DNA of 64,000 bases from Candidatus Streptomyces philanthi (GCA_018114805.1 CP073042.1:6989501-7053500); one strand, 5' to 3'; shown: positions 19,494 through 28,500, counted from the first letter of the stretch. The notes: generated from the letters alone by a model not told the origin. Numbers and translations: made by a program.

Positions 19494-19751
19494 TCACGTC
19501 CGCAGCCCGGCCTCGGCGAGGTCGCGCCCGGTCTCGATCCATTCCGCGATCTGCCGCAGGGTGAGGTCGCGGGTCACGTCCTCGTCGCTGACCCGCAGAC
19601 CCGTGCGTTCCTCCAGCACCAGCGAGAATTCCAAAAGGGCGAGCGAATCCAGCTCCAAATCCTCGAGCGTGGTTTCCGGGCGTAGTGCGGCCTAGTCCAC
19701 CTCGAACTGGTCGGCCAGAATTTCCGTTATGACGCTAAAGGCATCGCTCAT
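19494..19751 (-). CDS. Acyl carrier protein, premature TAG
   Basis: An 85-codon acyl carrier protein. After ATG 19751 it reads MSDAFSVITEILADQFEVD, then TAG at 19692-19694, then in the same frame AALRPETTLEDLELDSLALLEF, VSDEDVTRDLTLRQIAEWI and a stop at 19494. The DSL serine is the phosphopantetheine attachment site. Full helical layout of an ACP is present, so the TAG most likely stands for a sense codon (GAG, CAG or TAC). It is the first gene of the co-directional lar/reductase block, 146 bp before larE, and would present an acyl chain to the downstream reductase (inference). Confidence 0.8.
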
Positions 19752-20086
19752 CGATGTGCACTCCTCGCCTGGTGGTGCTGCGCGTTCTCAGGGCGCTGTG
19801 CGCGCGGCCTCAAGTATCCCGACCGGGGCGGGATATGAACAAACCGGCCGGCGATCTTTCACTCTTTTGCAGTCGCGGGCCGGAATCGCGAAAAAGAAAA
19901 GCATATCGAGCGATTTTCACGCGCGATCGTCGATGGCGGCCGGGAGCGCGGGTTCCGTATCGGGGCGCTGAAGACCCTTCGCATTTCCCGAGCGGTTTTG
20001 TACGATTTCCATCGTAGTACGGCGGATGGAAAAATACGGCGCGCCCCTGCCGTGCCCCGCCGTTCGGAGCAGCGTGAGGAGCAGCC
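19752..20086. other. Divergent promoter region, lower GC
   Basis: It separates the ACP-led block (minus) from the ArsR-type gene (plus). The middle (about 19855-19925) is markedly A/T-richer than its surroundings, with A-runs such as CGAAAAAGAAAAG. It holds the operator copy listed separately. Promoters for both directions are expected here. Confidence 0.55.
19997..20021. promoter_or_regulatory. Operator copy upstream of the ArsR-type gene
   Basis: TTTGTACG-N6-ATCGTAGTACG matches the site at 10864 at all 19 fixed positions, with the same six-base spacer length and a matching CG two bases beyond. It contains TACGAT-N4-ATCGTA, a perfect 6-4-6 inverted repeat, 66 bp before the regulator start. 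Autoregulation by the ArsR-type protein is the simplest reading. Confidence 0.72.
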
Positions 20087-20449
20087 GTGGCAACTCAGCA
20101 GGCCCCCGCCCCGTCGGGCCGGGTACTCGACCATCCGGACGTCGACGAGATCCGCCTCGAACACGTGCTGCACGCGCTGTCCGACCCCATGCGGCTGCGC
20201 ATCGTGTGCCGGCTCGCCACCGACGGCGGCGAGCTGGCCTGCTCCGTCTTCGACCTGCCGGTGAGCAAGTCCACCTGTACCCACCACTTCCGCGTGCTGC
20301 GCGAGAGCGGCGTCATCCAGCAGATCTACCGCGGCACCGCCAAGATGAGCCTGCTGCGCGCGGAGGAGCTGGAGCGCCTGTTCCCCGGTCTGTTGGACGG
20401 CGTGCTGACCGCCGCCCGCCACCAGGAGCAGCGCCTGGCCGCGAGCTGA
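20087..20449 (+). CDS. ArsR-type winged-helix transcriptional regulator
   Basis: A 120-residue winged-helix repressor; the recognition helix region is FDLPVSKSTCTHHFRVLRESGVI. The start is GTG 20087 with GTGAGGAG upstream. There is no clear alpha-3 or alpha-5 metal site; instead cysteines at about positions 41, 52 and 64 could sense oxidants or electrophiles. Homologues of this type commonly sit next to old-yellow-enzyme genes, and here the matching operator is found both upstream of itself and upstream of the oxidoreductase at 9710-10828. It could also control the lar/reductase block that starts 335 bp away on the other strand (inference). Confidence 0.85.
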   Translation: MATQQAPAPSGRVLDHPDVDEIRLEHVLHALSDPMRLRIVCRLATDGGELACSVFDLPVSKSTCTHHFRVLRESGVIQQIYRGTAKMSLLRAEELERLFPGLLDGVLTAARHQEQRLAAS

Positions 20450-20498
20450 ACCACGAGCCTCGCCGCGGCCGCCGGGCCGACGGCGGGGCCCCGCGCGC

Positions 20499-20765
20499 TC
20501 AGGGCCGGGCGCGCGCCGCGTCCAACAGCCCCTCCCAGTCGGGGACCACCGCGTGGTACAGCTCGCGTGACTGGCGCGGCGAGAGACCGGGATCGCCCAC
20601 GCGCACGTGGCCGAGGAAGGTGCCCCGGGGGTCCTCGAGGACGGTGCGCAGGTTGCCCTGGAGCGACGTGATCTTCTCGTGGTCGGGAGCCACTCCGTAG
20701 CGCACCAGCCCGAAGGGGCAGGGCAGTCGGTCGAGGACGTGGAACGACGACTCCAGGCACGAGGG
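20499..20765 (-). pseudogene. Fragment of an FprA-type ferredoxin-NADP reductase
   Basis: About 80 codons match the inside of an adrenodoxin-reductase-like (FprA) enzyme: LDRLPCPFGLVRYGVAPDHEK corresponds to the family motif D-R-L-P-x-P-x-G-L-V-R-Y-G-V-A-P-D-H, followed by GNLRTVLEDPRGTFLGHVRVG. The N-terminal FAD-binding GxGxxG and the whole C-terminal half are missing, so this is a relic. The stop at 20499 follows a short unrelated tail. Confidence 0.6.
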
Positions 20766-20867
20766 TTTGTCGCGACCGCGACTGGGGCGCCCAGCGCCGC
20801 GCCGCCTGGCCTACTAGGCCGCACGGACCGACGCTCGTAGCGCGCGCCGGCGTACGCTCCCCGGCGG

Positions 20868-21632
20868 TCAGGTGCGGGACACCGCGGGCCCGTCGGCGTC
20901 CGCGTCGTCACCGGAGCCGGGCGCTGGCGCGGGCCCACTCCGGCCGGCCGGAGTGGGCGGCGGAGCGGTCGCCCGCGCGGCGGACGTCTGTCGCGGGGTG
21001 TCGCCGTCGGGCGCCTCCGGCGCGTCGTCCGAGCCCGGCGGGTCACCCTGCTCCCAGTCCAGGCCGTAGCGGTGGAACAGCTCCGCGCGCAGCCGCGCCG
21101 TCGGCATCGGCGCACCGGGCAGCAGGACGGCCACGACGGCGCCCATCAAGAGGGCGCGCAGCAGCCGGTAGTCAGTGTCGGGGGCGTCGCTGCCGTACGC
21201 GACCACCGTCTCCCGGAGCAGCTCGGCCAGTCGTTGCTGCTCGGCGCACTGGATGAAGCCCTCCGCCTGCAGGATGCCTGCCATGTGCGTACGCATCAGC
21301 CGGGGCCGGTCGCGGGCGAGACCGAGGATCGCGTCGATGGCCCGGGCCAGTAGCTCGCGCCCCGCGTCGTCGCCGGTCGGCACGGGCTCGCGGGCCAGCG
21401 CCGCGGCCAGTTCTGTGTGCATCAGCCGGTGCACGGCTGACTGGAGGAGCTGGCGTTTCCCGGGGAAGTAGTACGACACCAGGCCGCGCGCTGCGCCCGC
21501 GCGATCGGCGATGCTCGCGAGCGTCGTGGCCTCGTAGCCGTACTCATCGACAAGATCGACGGTCGCCTGGAGCAGACGCTGTTGGGAGCGTCGGCGCAAC
21601 TCCTCATTGACCGATGCGCTGCGCGGGGACAT
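20868..21632 (-). CDS. TetR/AcrR family transcriptional regulator
   Basis: A 254-residue repressor. The N-terminal helix-turn-helix is at about residues 15-60 (LLQATVDLVDEYGYEATTLA, then GAARGLVSYYFPGKRQLL). The ligand domain ends near residue 200; a Pro/Ala/Asp-rich tail follows. ATG 21632 has GGAG seven bases upstream. No obvious target gene is adjacent, apart from its own promoter, which carries a small inverted repeat at 21653. Confidence 0.85.
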   Translation of the reverse strand: MSPRSASVNEELRRRSQQRLLQATVDLVDEYGYEATTLASIADRAGAARGLVSYYFPGKRQLLQSAVHRLMHTELAAALAREPVPTGDDAGRELLARAIDAILGLARDRPRLMRTHMAGILQAEGFIQCAEQQRLAELLRETVVAYGSDAPDTDYRLLRALLMGAVVAVLLPGAPMPTARLRAELFHRYGLDWEQGDPPGSDDAPEAPDGDTPRQTSAARATAPPPTPAGRSGPAPAPGSGDDADADGPAVSRT

Positions 21633-22044
21633 GCTGTAACTCCTGCGTTGACTGGCTCAAAGCCAATATACTCAGTGGGTCTCCGGTTGTCCGCCCCTTC
21701 TGAACAGGGCGAACGCTGGTTTGGCCGCCGATTTCGGGCGACGCGGGGGATCGTCCGAAATCGGTGGTCGCTACGCGGGTAAGACAGCCAGCGACCGTGG
21801 TCACCGGCGTGGACGGAAGCGGACTCGCGGGCGGCCCGGCACTGTCGACCGGGCCGCGGCGCCGGAGCCCGCCGGCCGGCGACGGGGGTCGACGTTACCG
21901 CGCTGCCACCGGCCTCGTCCGCCCCCGCCCCTGCGCCGCACACCCCTCACGCACCCCCGCCACACGGCACCCTCCCGCCCCCGGCACCCCGGTCTACCCA
22001 CGGGTAGGCGTTCTTGCCCCGGCGGCGACGGGAAGGCTGACCGC
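21633..22044. other. Divergent intergenic region
   Basis: This is the promoter region of the TetR gene (minus) and of a small gene (plus). Besides the inverted repeat at 21653-21665 and a TATACT-like element just beyond, no gene or repeat was recognised. Confidence 0.5.
21653..21665. promoter_or_regulatory. Candidate TetR operator
   Basis: TGGCT-CAA-AGCCA is a perfect 5-3-5 inverted repeat about 20 bp upstream of the TetR start codon, next to an A/T-rich promoter-like stretch. Autoregulatory operator is inferred from position only. Confidence 0.4.
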
Positions 22045-22302
22045 GTGAACGCATACGAGTGGGATCGCACGACGATGGCCATGATCGCTTGCGCACTCGC
22101 CAACGACAGCGACGGCGCGGGCGCCCTGCTGGAGCCCCTGGACGACCGTGACCTGCGCCACGTCGTCGTCCGGTTGGCCGCGATGGCCGCCGAGGCGCTC
22201 GTCACCGAGGCCGACCACGCCGGCTCCGACCGCGAGGAGGTCATCGCGCGCTGGCGGGCCAGCATCCTCGCCCACGAGTCCCGACACGATGCCGCCGGCT
22301 GA
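22045..22302 (+). CDS. Small conserved-looking hypothetical protein
   Basis: An 85-residue soluble, acidic, mostly helical protein (DDRDLRHVVVRLAAMAAEALV, then REEVIARWRASILAHESRH). GTG 22045 has GGGAAGG upstream. Codon use is typical of the chromosome, supporting a real gene. No function is recognised; it resembles small Streptomyces proteins without assigned role. Confidence 0.6.
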   Translation: MNAYEWDRTTMAMIACALANDSDGAGALLEPLDDRDLRHVVVRLAAMAAEALVTEADHAGSDREEVIARWRASILAHESRHDAAG

Positions 22303-22469
22303 CCGCCCGACGGCGCGCCCGCCCTGCCCGTCGCGGCTGGCGTGGGTGGCGCCCCGGCCCGGCTGCCGGGCCCAGGCCCAGGCCCGGGTTCGTGCCGTGG
22401 CGCGCCCGCGCGTCCCCGCCGGCCACCGCCCGGGACGGGCCCGGGCGCCCGCCGTGACCGGCTCGGGCC

Positions 22470-23163
22470 TCAACCGGCGAGGTCGAGCACGGGCCGCAGG
22501 CCGTCGGGGCGCTGGTCCACCGGAAGGTGGTCCACGAAGTGCACCTGGCAGCCGATCGCCGCCGCGCCCCCGTCCGCCGCCGGTTGTCGCCGACCATGAC
22601 CGTCTCGGGCGCGCTCGTCCCGAGGATGGCGCAGGCCAGTTGGAACAGGGCGGGGTTCGGCTTCGTGATGCCGTGCTCGAAGGAGAGCAGGTAGGCGTCG
22701 ACGAACCGGTCGAGCCCGTGCCGGTGGAAGACCGGGCGCGGGTCCCACCCGATGTTGCTCACCACGGCTATCCGTACCCCGCGCTCCCGCAGTCCGGCCA
22801 GCACCTCGGCGGCGTCCGGGTACGGCTCCCAGGCCGCCGGGTCCTTGTGCCGCTCGTACAGCGCCTCGTGGAGTCCCGTGTGCTGCAGGCTGACCTGGCG
22901 GCCTGCGCGAAGTGCGCGGCGCGGTGCTGGCTGCCGCTCAGGTCGCGCACGCGCCAGCCGGCGGCCAGTTGGGCGGGCACGTCGCGCGGCGCGGTGCCCC
23001 CGGGTTGGGCGCCCACGACCTGCAACTCGTGGAGGGCGCGGGCGAACTCCGGTGGCGCCAGGTCGAGGCCCACCGTGTCCAGTCCGGCGCGCAGCCAGCG
23101 CTCGGCCGGCTCGGCGCGGAAGAAGGTTCCGGAGAAGTCGAAGAGTGTGCCCTTGGCCGTCAT
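22470..23163 (-). CDS. HAD superfamily (subfamily IA-like) hydrolase, frameshifted
   Basis: A cytoplasmic HAD phosphatase of about 230 residues. Motif I is LFDFSGTFFR (nucleophile Asp, with Ser-Gly-Thr), motif II IAVVSNIGWDPR, motif III lysine in HGITKPNPALFQ, and motif IV MVGDN followed, after a shift, by GGAAAIGCQVHFVDHLP. Two one-base shifts, near 22905 and 22590, separate the parts. The start ATG 23163 has only a weak ribosome site. Substrate unknown. Confidence 0.78.
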
Positions 23164-23313
23164 GGCGGCATGATGCCCGCCCGCGACGCCCCCGTGTTCC
23201 GTCTCCCGAACACGGCCGGATTCCGTTCGTGAGACCGCGCCGTCGCGCCACGCCCCCGCACCACCCCGCGCGCCGGCGCGAGCCTGTCGACCGGCTCGCC
23301 GTTCGACATCGAA

Positions 23314-23347
23314 TGAACAAGCGTTTAACATACTGAACATGCGTTCA
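23314..23347. promoter_or_regulatory. Tandem TetR operators overlapping the start codon
   Basis: TGAAC-AAGC-GTTTA (23314-23327) and TGAAC-ATGC-GTTCA (23334-23347) are 5-4-5 inverted repeats, the second perfect, exactly 20 bp apart (two helical turns). The ATG start of the TetR gene lies inside the second site, implying tight autoregulation of a leaderless or nearly leaderless message. Confidence 0.7.
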
Positions 23348-23977
23348 GCTTTGGATGACAGGACCGCTAGGGCGACCATTCGGGACGAGGCCTCGCGGTT
23401 GTTCGCCGCACACGGCCCGGACAAGGTCACGGTGCGCCAGATCGCCACCGCGGCCGGGGTCTCGCCGGGCCTGGTGGTGCACCACTTCGGGTCCAAGGAC
23501 GGGCTGCGCGCGGAGTGCGACCGCTGGGCGGTGGAGACCTTCGAGAACCTGCTCGGCGAGCTCACCCGCGAGGAGGGCGGGGCGTCCTGGGCCCCGGAGG
23601 CGACCGGCTCGCTGCACGAGGCGCTGATGCGCCACCTGCCCCCCGACTCGCCCCTGCCCGCGTACCTGCGCGGGCTGCTGCTGTCCGACGGGGAGGCCGG
23701 GCGGCTGCTGTTCCGACGGCTGTACGCGGTGAGCCGGGCCGCGCTCGACGACCTGGCCCGCGCCGGGCGGGCGGAACCGGGCCCCGATCCGGCGGTGCGC
23801 GCCGCGCTCCTCCTCGTCAACGACCTCGCCGCCCTGCTGCTGCGCGAGCGCCTCGCCGACGTGCTGGGCGTCGATCCGCTGACGCGCGAGGGCATGGCCC
23901 GCTGGGTGCCGGAGGTGCTCGACCTCTACGCCGTCGGCCTGGGCGCCACCACCCGCGCCCCGGAGGAGGGCGCCTGA
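23339..23977 (+). CDS. TetR family transcriptional regulator
   Basis: A 212-residue TetR repressor. The helix-turn-helix spans about residues 12-55 (RDEASRLFAAHGPDKVTVRQ, AGVSPGLVVHHFGSKDGLR); the rest is a helical ligand-binding domain. ATG 23339 has no Shine-Dalgarno sequence, so a leaderless transcript is likely. The overlapping double operator suggests autoregulation, and the FAD monooxygenase 91 bp downstream on the same strand is the probable target. Confidence 0.88.
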   Translation: MRSALDDRTARATIRDEASRLFAAHGPDKVTVRQIATAAGVSPGLVVHHFGSKDGLRAECDRWAVETFENLLGELTREEGGASWAPEATGSLHEALMRHLPPDSPLPAYLRGLLLSDGEAGRLLFRRLYAVSRAALDDLARAGRAEPGPDPAVRAALLLVNDLAALLLRERLADVLGVDPLTREGMARWVPEVLDLYAVGLGATTRAPEEGA

Positions 23978-24068
23978 GCTGTCTCATTCCCTCGGTTCAC
24001 CCGGCCCGCCCCGGCGCGCCGAACCCCGCCGGCCCGGCCGGTCGGCCGAAGAGCATCGGAGGTACACT

Positions 24069-25301
24069 ATGCTCGAACACACCAGCCTGGAGCGGTAGTT
24101 GGCGGCCGCCGCGAACGACCGGCTGCGCGTGCTGGTCGTCGGCGCCGGCGCCGCGGGGCTGACGCTGACACAGCTCCTGCGGCGGCAGGGACTGCACCCC
24201 GTCCTGGTGGAGAAGGCCGCCCCGGACGCCGCCGCCGGTTACATGCTGGCCCTGATTCCGCTGGCCGATCCCGTCTTCGATGCCCTCGACGTCATGGACG
24301 CCTACCTGCGCCACAGCACCCCGATGCGCCGCTACCGCATCCGTGGGCGGCACGGCCAGCCCCTGCGCGAGTACCCCATGGGCCGCCTCCTGAGCGAGGC
24401 CGGCCACTACCGGGGCATCAGCCGGGGCGCGCTCATGGACGTGCTCGCCTCCCCGGGAGGCACCGTCACCCACCACACCACCGTCACCGCCGTCGAACAG
24501 ACGCCGACCACGGCGCGCGTCACCCTGGACACGCGCGGGCGGTCGTACGCCGGCGCCTTCGACCTCGTCGCCTCCAACGGCCTGCACTCCAGCACACGCC
24601 GACTCGCCCTCGCGCCCACGGGGGTCAGCACCCACGACACCGGCTGGAGTGGCTGGGTCGGCTGGGCCGACCCGGACGGGGAGCCCGACCTGGGCTGGGA
24701 GATCTGGGGGACGGGGATGTACATCGCTACCTACCCGGTCAGGGACCGCGTCGGCGTCATCGTGTGCGGGCCGCGCGACGCCACCCGGCACGGGCCCTGC
24801 CCCTTCGTCGCGCACGCGTGCGCCGGCCTGGACCGGGTGGACGCCCTGCTGGAGCGGGCCCTGCGCCAGCTTGTGCACGGCGACCAGACCTACTTCTGGC
24901 CGCTGACCGACTGCCGCGCGGCCCGCTGGACGGACGGCAGGGTGGTGCTCGTCGGCGACGCGGCGGCCGGGTTCCTGCCCACCGCGGGCATCGGAGCCTG
25001 CATGGCCATGGAGTCGGCCGGTGTGCTCGCCGCCCACCTCGCCGGCGCCGCCCGTGACGAGGTGCCGCGCCGACTGCGCGGCTACGAACGGGTCCAGCGC
25101 CCCCGAGTGGAGGCGGCGCAGACCAACTCGCGCGACCTGGCCAAGCTCATGTTCCGCGGCGGTCGCGCCTACTCGCTGGCCCGCGACCTCGCCGTGCGCC
25201 GCGTCCCCCTGGAGGCCGCGATCCGCCCGATCCGCCGGCTGCTCCGCACCCGGCCCAGCGTCACGCCCGGCGTGCACCGGGGCGACCGTACGCCTGACTG
25301 A
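24069..25301 (+). CDS. FAD-dependent monooxygenase, TAG at codon 10
   Basis: A class A flavoprotein monooxygenase (PHBH fold) of about 410 residues. FAD motifs are VLVVGAGAAGLTLTQLLRRQG and the second site RVVLVGDAAAGFLPTAGIGA (the GD motif). The true start is ATG 24069 because GGAGG lies six bases upstream; it reads MLEHTSLER, then TAG at 24096-24098, then LAAAANDRLRV in the same frame. A TAC-to-TAG error would give SLERYLAAAAND. If the TAG is real, a TTG at 24099 might rescue translation poorly. Likely hydroxylates an aromatic or polyketide-like small molecule; induced via the upstream TetR (inference). Confidence 0.85.
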
Positions 25302-25429
25302 GGCCCTTCCCGCGCCCGCGCGGCCAGCCGCCCGCGCCGCGAACGGCCTCGGCCAGCGCGGCCTCCGGCGCACGGCGCGCACGAGCCGGCGACAGGCCCG
25401 CCGAGCGCCGCCGCGACCGCCCCGACGCG

Positions 25430-26228
25430 CTAGGGCTTGCGCCCGACGCCCGCGTACATGTTCATGGCCGTCGCCTCCGCCAGTTGCTCGCCCGGATCGG
25501 GCCGCCAGTGGTGCATGGGCACGACACCGGGGGACAGCAGTTCCAACCCGGCCCCCGTGAACAGCTCCTCGACCTCGGAGCGGGTGCGGAGGTACATGGG
25601 GATGCCGCGGCGCGTGTAGGTGGCGGCCAACGCGGCTGACTCCGGGGCGAGTTCGGCGGTCGCGAGGGTGAGCGCGAGATAGCTGCCGGACGCCAACGGC
25701 TCCAACAGGCGTTGGATGAGCCCGCCGGCGTCCTCCACGGACTGCAACACCGCGATGATGGTGAGCGCGACCGGTCGGCCCAGGTCCAGCGTCTCGTGCA
25801 GATCGGGGGGCGGAGAGGATGTTGTCCGGCTCGCGCATGTCGGCCTCCATGTAGGCCGTGCGACCCTCGGCCGTGCCGGTGAGCAGGGCACGCGCGTGGG
25901 CCAGCACGATTGGGTCGTTGTCCACGTACACGACCCGCGCCCTGGGCGTCACGCTCTGCACCACCTGGTGCAGGTTGGGGGCGGTGGGAATGCCTGTGCC
26001 GATGTCCAGGAACTGGTCGACCTTCGCCTCGGCCGCCAGCCAGTTGGCCATCCGGTGCATCACCGCGCGGTTGATGTGCATGCTAGTCCGCAGCCCGGGC
26101 CAGGCTTCGAGCGCCGCGGCCGCCGCCCGATCGGCCTCGTAGTTGTCCTTGCCGCCCAGGATGAAGTCGTACACCCGCGCCGAATGTGCCCGGGAGAGGT
26201 CGATGCGCTCGGCGTTGTTGCCCGTCAT
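25430..26228 (-). CDS. SAM-dependent methyltransferase, Methyltransf_19 (DUF574) family, one frameshift
   Basis: An actinobacteria-specific SAM methyltransferase of about 265 residues, abundant in Streptomyces and of unknown substrate. Landmarks: DLSRAHSARVYDFILGGKDN, the SAM site DQFLDIGTGIPTAPNLHQV, VVYVDNDPIVLAHARALL and YMEADMREP; the second part has GRPVALTIIAVLQSV. The frame changes near 25807 at a run of six Gs. ATG 26228 follows GGAAGG. A second, truncated member of this family lies fused to a regulator at 28568-29518. Confidence 0.85.
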
Positions 26229-26313
26229 GTCCGTCTGCCTTCCGATGTCTTCCGTGTTCCGTGGTGGGTGACCAACCCTGGACACCCTTGCCCTACCCCT
26301 TCGTCGGCGTGCG

Positions 26314-26332
26314 CGTGGACGCGGCGTCCACG
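26314..26332. terminator. Terminator of the kinase-like gene
   Basis: CGTGGACGC-G-GCGTCCACG is a perfect nine-base-pair inverted repeat in the gap between two minus-strand genes, downstream of the kinase-like gene. The physical loop must include a few stem bases. Confidence 0.55.
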
Positions 26333-26424
26333 GGAACCACGTGCAGGGTCCCGCACCCGATGGTCGGTCGGGTACGGCTCGTCGCTTATCCGTGCCGCAC
26401 GCGCGGGAGTTGGCCGGCGTGCCC

Positions 26425-27468
26425 TCATGGCGGCGGTTCCTCTCGGCCCAGCAGCGCGGCTGGGAACGGCGTGCGCTTGCTGACCGTCAGCAGGTCGTGG
26501 TGGAAGTCGTGCAGTGGCAGGGCGACCCGCGCGTGGCGGTCGATGATCGCACCGCGCCCGGCGCTCACCGCCGCCCGTGACCGACCCGCCAACCAGTCCT
26601 CCAGGAAGCGTCGGTACTCCCCGCCCTCCCGCAGGTCGGCGAGTACGTGGTGGCGCAGCAGGTGACTCGCCGTGTAGGCGTGGTCGTACGCGAGGTGTTC
26701 GGTGAGGAAGCGCGACTCGTCCGCGGAGAGCGCGAAGCGGGAGCTGAGGGCGAGGCCGAAGTCGGCGAAGTACAGCAGGTCGCCGTCGGTCAGCACGTTG
26801 GCGAAGTGGGCGTCGAAGTGGACGACCCGCCGGGAGCGCAGGAACGCCGTGCCGCGCGCCAACCCTTCTTCCGCCCACTCCAGGAGGGCGGACCGGCCGC
26901 CCGCCATGGGAGCGTCCCGCCGCTCGTCGAGCCAGCCGGCGAGCGTGTGGGGCACGTACTCCAGGAACAGCGCCAGGCCTGGCGGGGCCCGGCCGATGGC
27001 TTCGAGGCGGGCGCGTACGGCCGGCGAGCCCTCCCAGTGCGCGACCGCGCCGTCGACGCCCCCGAACTCCTCCACGAACCCCTCGGGTGGAGTGTCCGGA
27101 AGCACGCGCCAGTGGTACGTCAGGGGGAAGCCGTCGTAGGCGTCTGCCAGCACCCACCGGGTGGTCAGGGCGTGCACGGCCAGCTCGCGCCAGGCGCCGA
27201 AGCCCGCCGACTCCACCCCGTACTGGTACCAGGTGGGCAGACCGAACAGGTTGGCCGTCGACCGCGCGTGTTCCGGGCGCAGTTCGCGCTCGGTGAGTGG
27301 CACCCGTTTCACGAACACCGGCGCCCCCTCGACCTCCAGCACGGCCGACCTGCCGCTGATTCCGGAGCCGAGCGGTGTGGCACCGGCCAGCAGGTCGGCG
27401 AGGCGACGGTCCCCGAGCCCGGACAGCGACGCGCCGACCTTCCGCCACGCCGACACACGCGGCCGCAC
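26425..27468 (-). CDS. Protein-kinase-fold protein
   Basis: A 347-residue protein with a kinase/aminoglycoside-phosphotransferase-like core. The catalytic loop reads VVHFDAHFANVLTDG (HxD-x4-N) and the metal loop YFADFGLAL (DFG). The N-lobe has a Gly-containing SGISGRSAVLEV strand and a lysine in PVFVKRVPL. LEYVPHTLAGWL is the hinge. GTG 27468 is the best start though its ribosome site is weak. Similar Streptomyces proteins are annotated as protein kinase family; whether it phosphorylates proteins or small molecules is unknown. Confidence 0.72.
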   Translation of the reverse strand: MRPRVSAWRKVGASLSGLGDRRLADLLAGATPLGSGISGRSAVLEVEGAPVFVKRVPLTERELRPEHARSTANLFGLPTWYQYGVESAGFGAWRELAVHALTTRWVLADAYDGFPLTYHWRVLPDTPPEGFVEEFGGVDGAVAHWEGSPAVRARLEAIGRAPPGLALFLEYVPHTLAGWLDERRDAPMAGGRSALLEWAEEGLARGTAFLRSRRVVHFDAHFANVLTDGDLLYFADFGLALSSRFALSADESRFLTEHLAYDHAYTASHLLRHHVLADLREGGEYRRFLEDWLAGRSRAAVSAGRGAIIDRHARVALPLHDFHHDLLTVSKRTPFPAALLGREEPPP

Positions 27469-27641
27469 GCCGCTCGGCGGGGTGGCGACGGCGCATGAAC
27501 GGCTCCTCGGGACGGGCCCAACGCGGGGTACGGACTGGCCTCATGATCCCTGCTCCACCGCCCGGTGCGCACCCGGCCCCACCCTCCGGGCCACAGGCCG
27601 CCGGTCCGCCCCCGCGCGGCAGCCCGACGTCAAGCACCCGC

Positions 27642-27660
27642 GTGAGCCCAACGGGCTCAC
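27642..27660. terminator. Perfect 8-bp hairpin
   Basis: GTGAGCCC-AAC-GGGCTCAC is a compact stable hairpin 38 bp downstream of the minus-strand small gene at 27698-27981, fitting a factor-independent terminator for it. Confidence 0.6.
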
Positions 27661-27697
27661 TTACGGGGCGAGTTGGGGACCGCCGCCCGCAGCGTTC

Positions 27698-27981
27698 TCA
27701 CAGCCGGTGTCCGGGCGGGGTCCAGGCGTGTGGCCAGCGTACCCACAGTCCCGGCTCATGCGCGTCCGCGCTGGGTGGGGACCAGATCAGCGCCTCGCCG
27801 GGCAGCAGGACACCCATCTCGCCCCAGCCGCCGATGGCGGGTGAGGGGGCACACCGGTGGGGTCGCCGACCGGATACGGGGCCTGGCCCAGGCCTTCCAG
27901 GCGGGAGAGCGCGTCCTGGAGGTTGCGTACGGCGCGCTCGATCTCGGCGGCGTGCACATCGTGCCTGGGGTCGGGCGACAT
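27698..27981 (-). CDS. Small hypothetical protein, one frameshift
   Basis: About 94 residues: an N-terminal helical part (DVHAAEIERAVRNLQDALSRL) followed, after a shift at a G run near 27845, by IGGWGEMGVLLPGEALIWSPP and a Trp/His-rich end (RWPHAWTPPGHRL). It sits 27 bp downstream of the anti-sigma-type ATPase gene on the same strand, so the two probably form one unit. No known domain. Confidence 0.55.
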
Positions 27982-28008
27982 GGGCGCTCCTTCTCGCGAC
28001 GGGTGGGG

Positions 28009-28469
28009 TTACAACTCGGCCCAGACCAGACGGCTGACGCGCCCCATCCGGGTACCCCAGGCGCGGGACATCGCCGCCACGATGCCCGGACCTCACCCGC
28101 GGCGTCCTCGGGGGAGTGCCGGGGTCTGGGAACGGTGGTGCCCGGCGGCCCCCACACGCTCAACCGCACCGTGTCGGAGGTGCGTTGGATGTGACACCAC
28201 ACCATGCGCGGCGGGCTGCCCCGGTGGCGCGCGCCGTGCACGATCGCGTTGGTGACTAGCTCGCTGACCAACAGGGCCGCCCGCTCCACGGCCTGCTCGT
28301 CAAGACGCCAGTGCCGAAGGGCACTTCGCACGTGGTCGCGCGCGATCGACGCCCCCTCGGGCACGGCCGGAACCCAGCGCGAGCAGTCGCCACCCCCGTC
28401 CCCGCGACGCCGTTGTCGATCGCGGGGGGACTCGGGAGTGAACGCCTCGTCAGCCATAGCCACCGCCAT
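28009..28469 (-). CDS. ATP-binding protein, anti-sigma-factor kinase type (HATPase_c_2), one frameshift
   Basis: An RsbW/SpoIIAB-like GHKL ATPase of about 150 residues, abundant in Streptomyces. The N-box reads ERAALLVSELVTNAIVHGA with the key Glu/Asn; VRLSVWGPPG corresponds to the G1 region. A shift near 28090-28110 moves to the frame ending MSRAWGTRMGRVSRLVWAEL at 28009. Its target could be a sigma factor or another regulator; no sigma factor is adjacent. Divergent from the XRE/methyltransferase gene with which such ATPases are often paired. Confidence 0.75.
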
Positions 28470-28470
28470 G

Positions 28471-28500
28471 CGTGTGAATCACACGCCATGCAATTCACAC
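28471..28500. promoter_or_regulatory. Palindromic operator in the divergent promoter
   Basis: CGTGTGA-A-TCACACG (28471-28485) is a perfect palindrome, and GTGTGAAT (28472) pairs again with ATTCACAC (28493-28500). It lies between the ATPase gene and the XRE regulator and is a good candidate binding site for the XRE protein. Confidence 0.55.
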
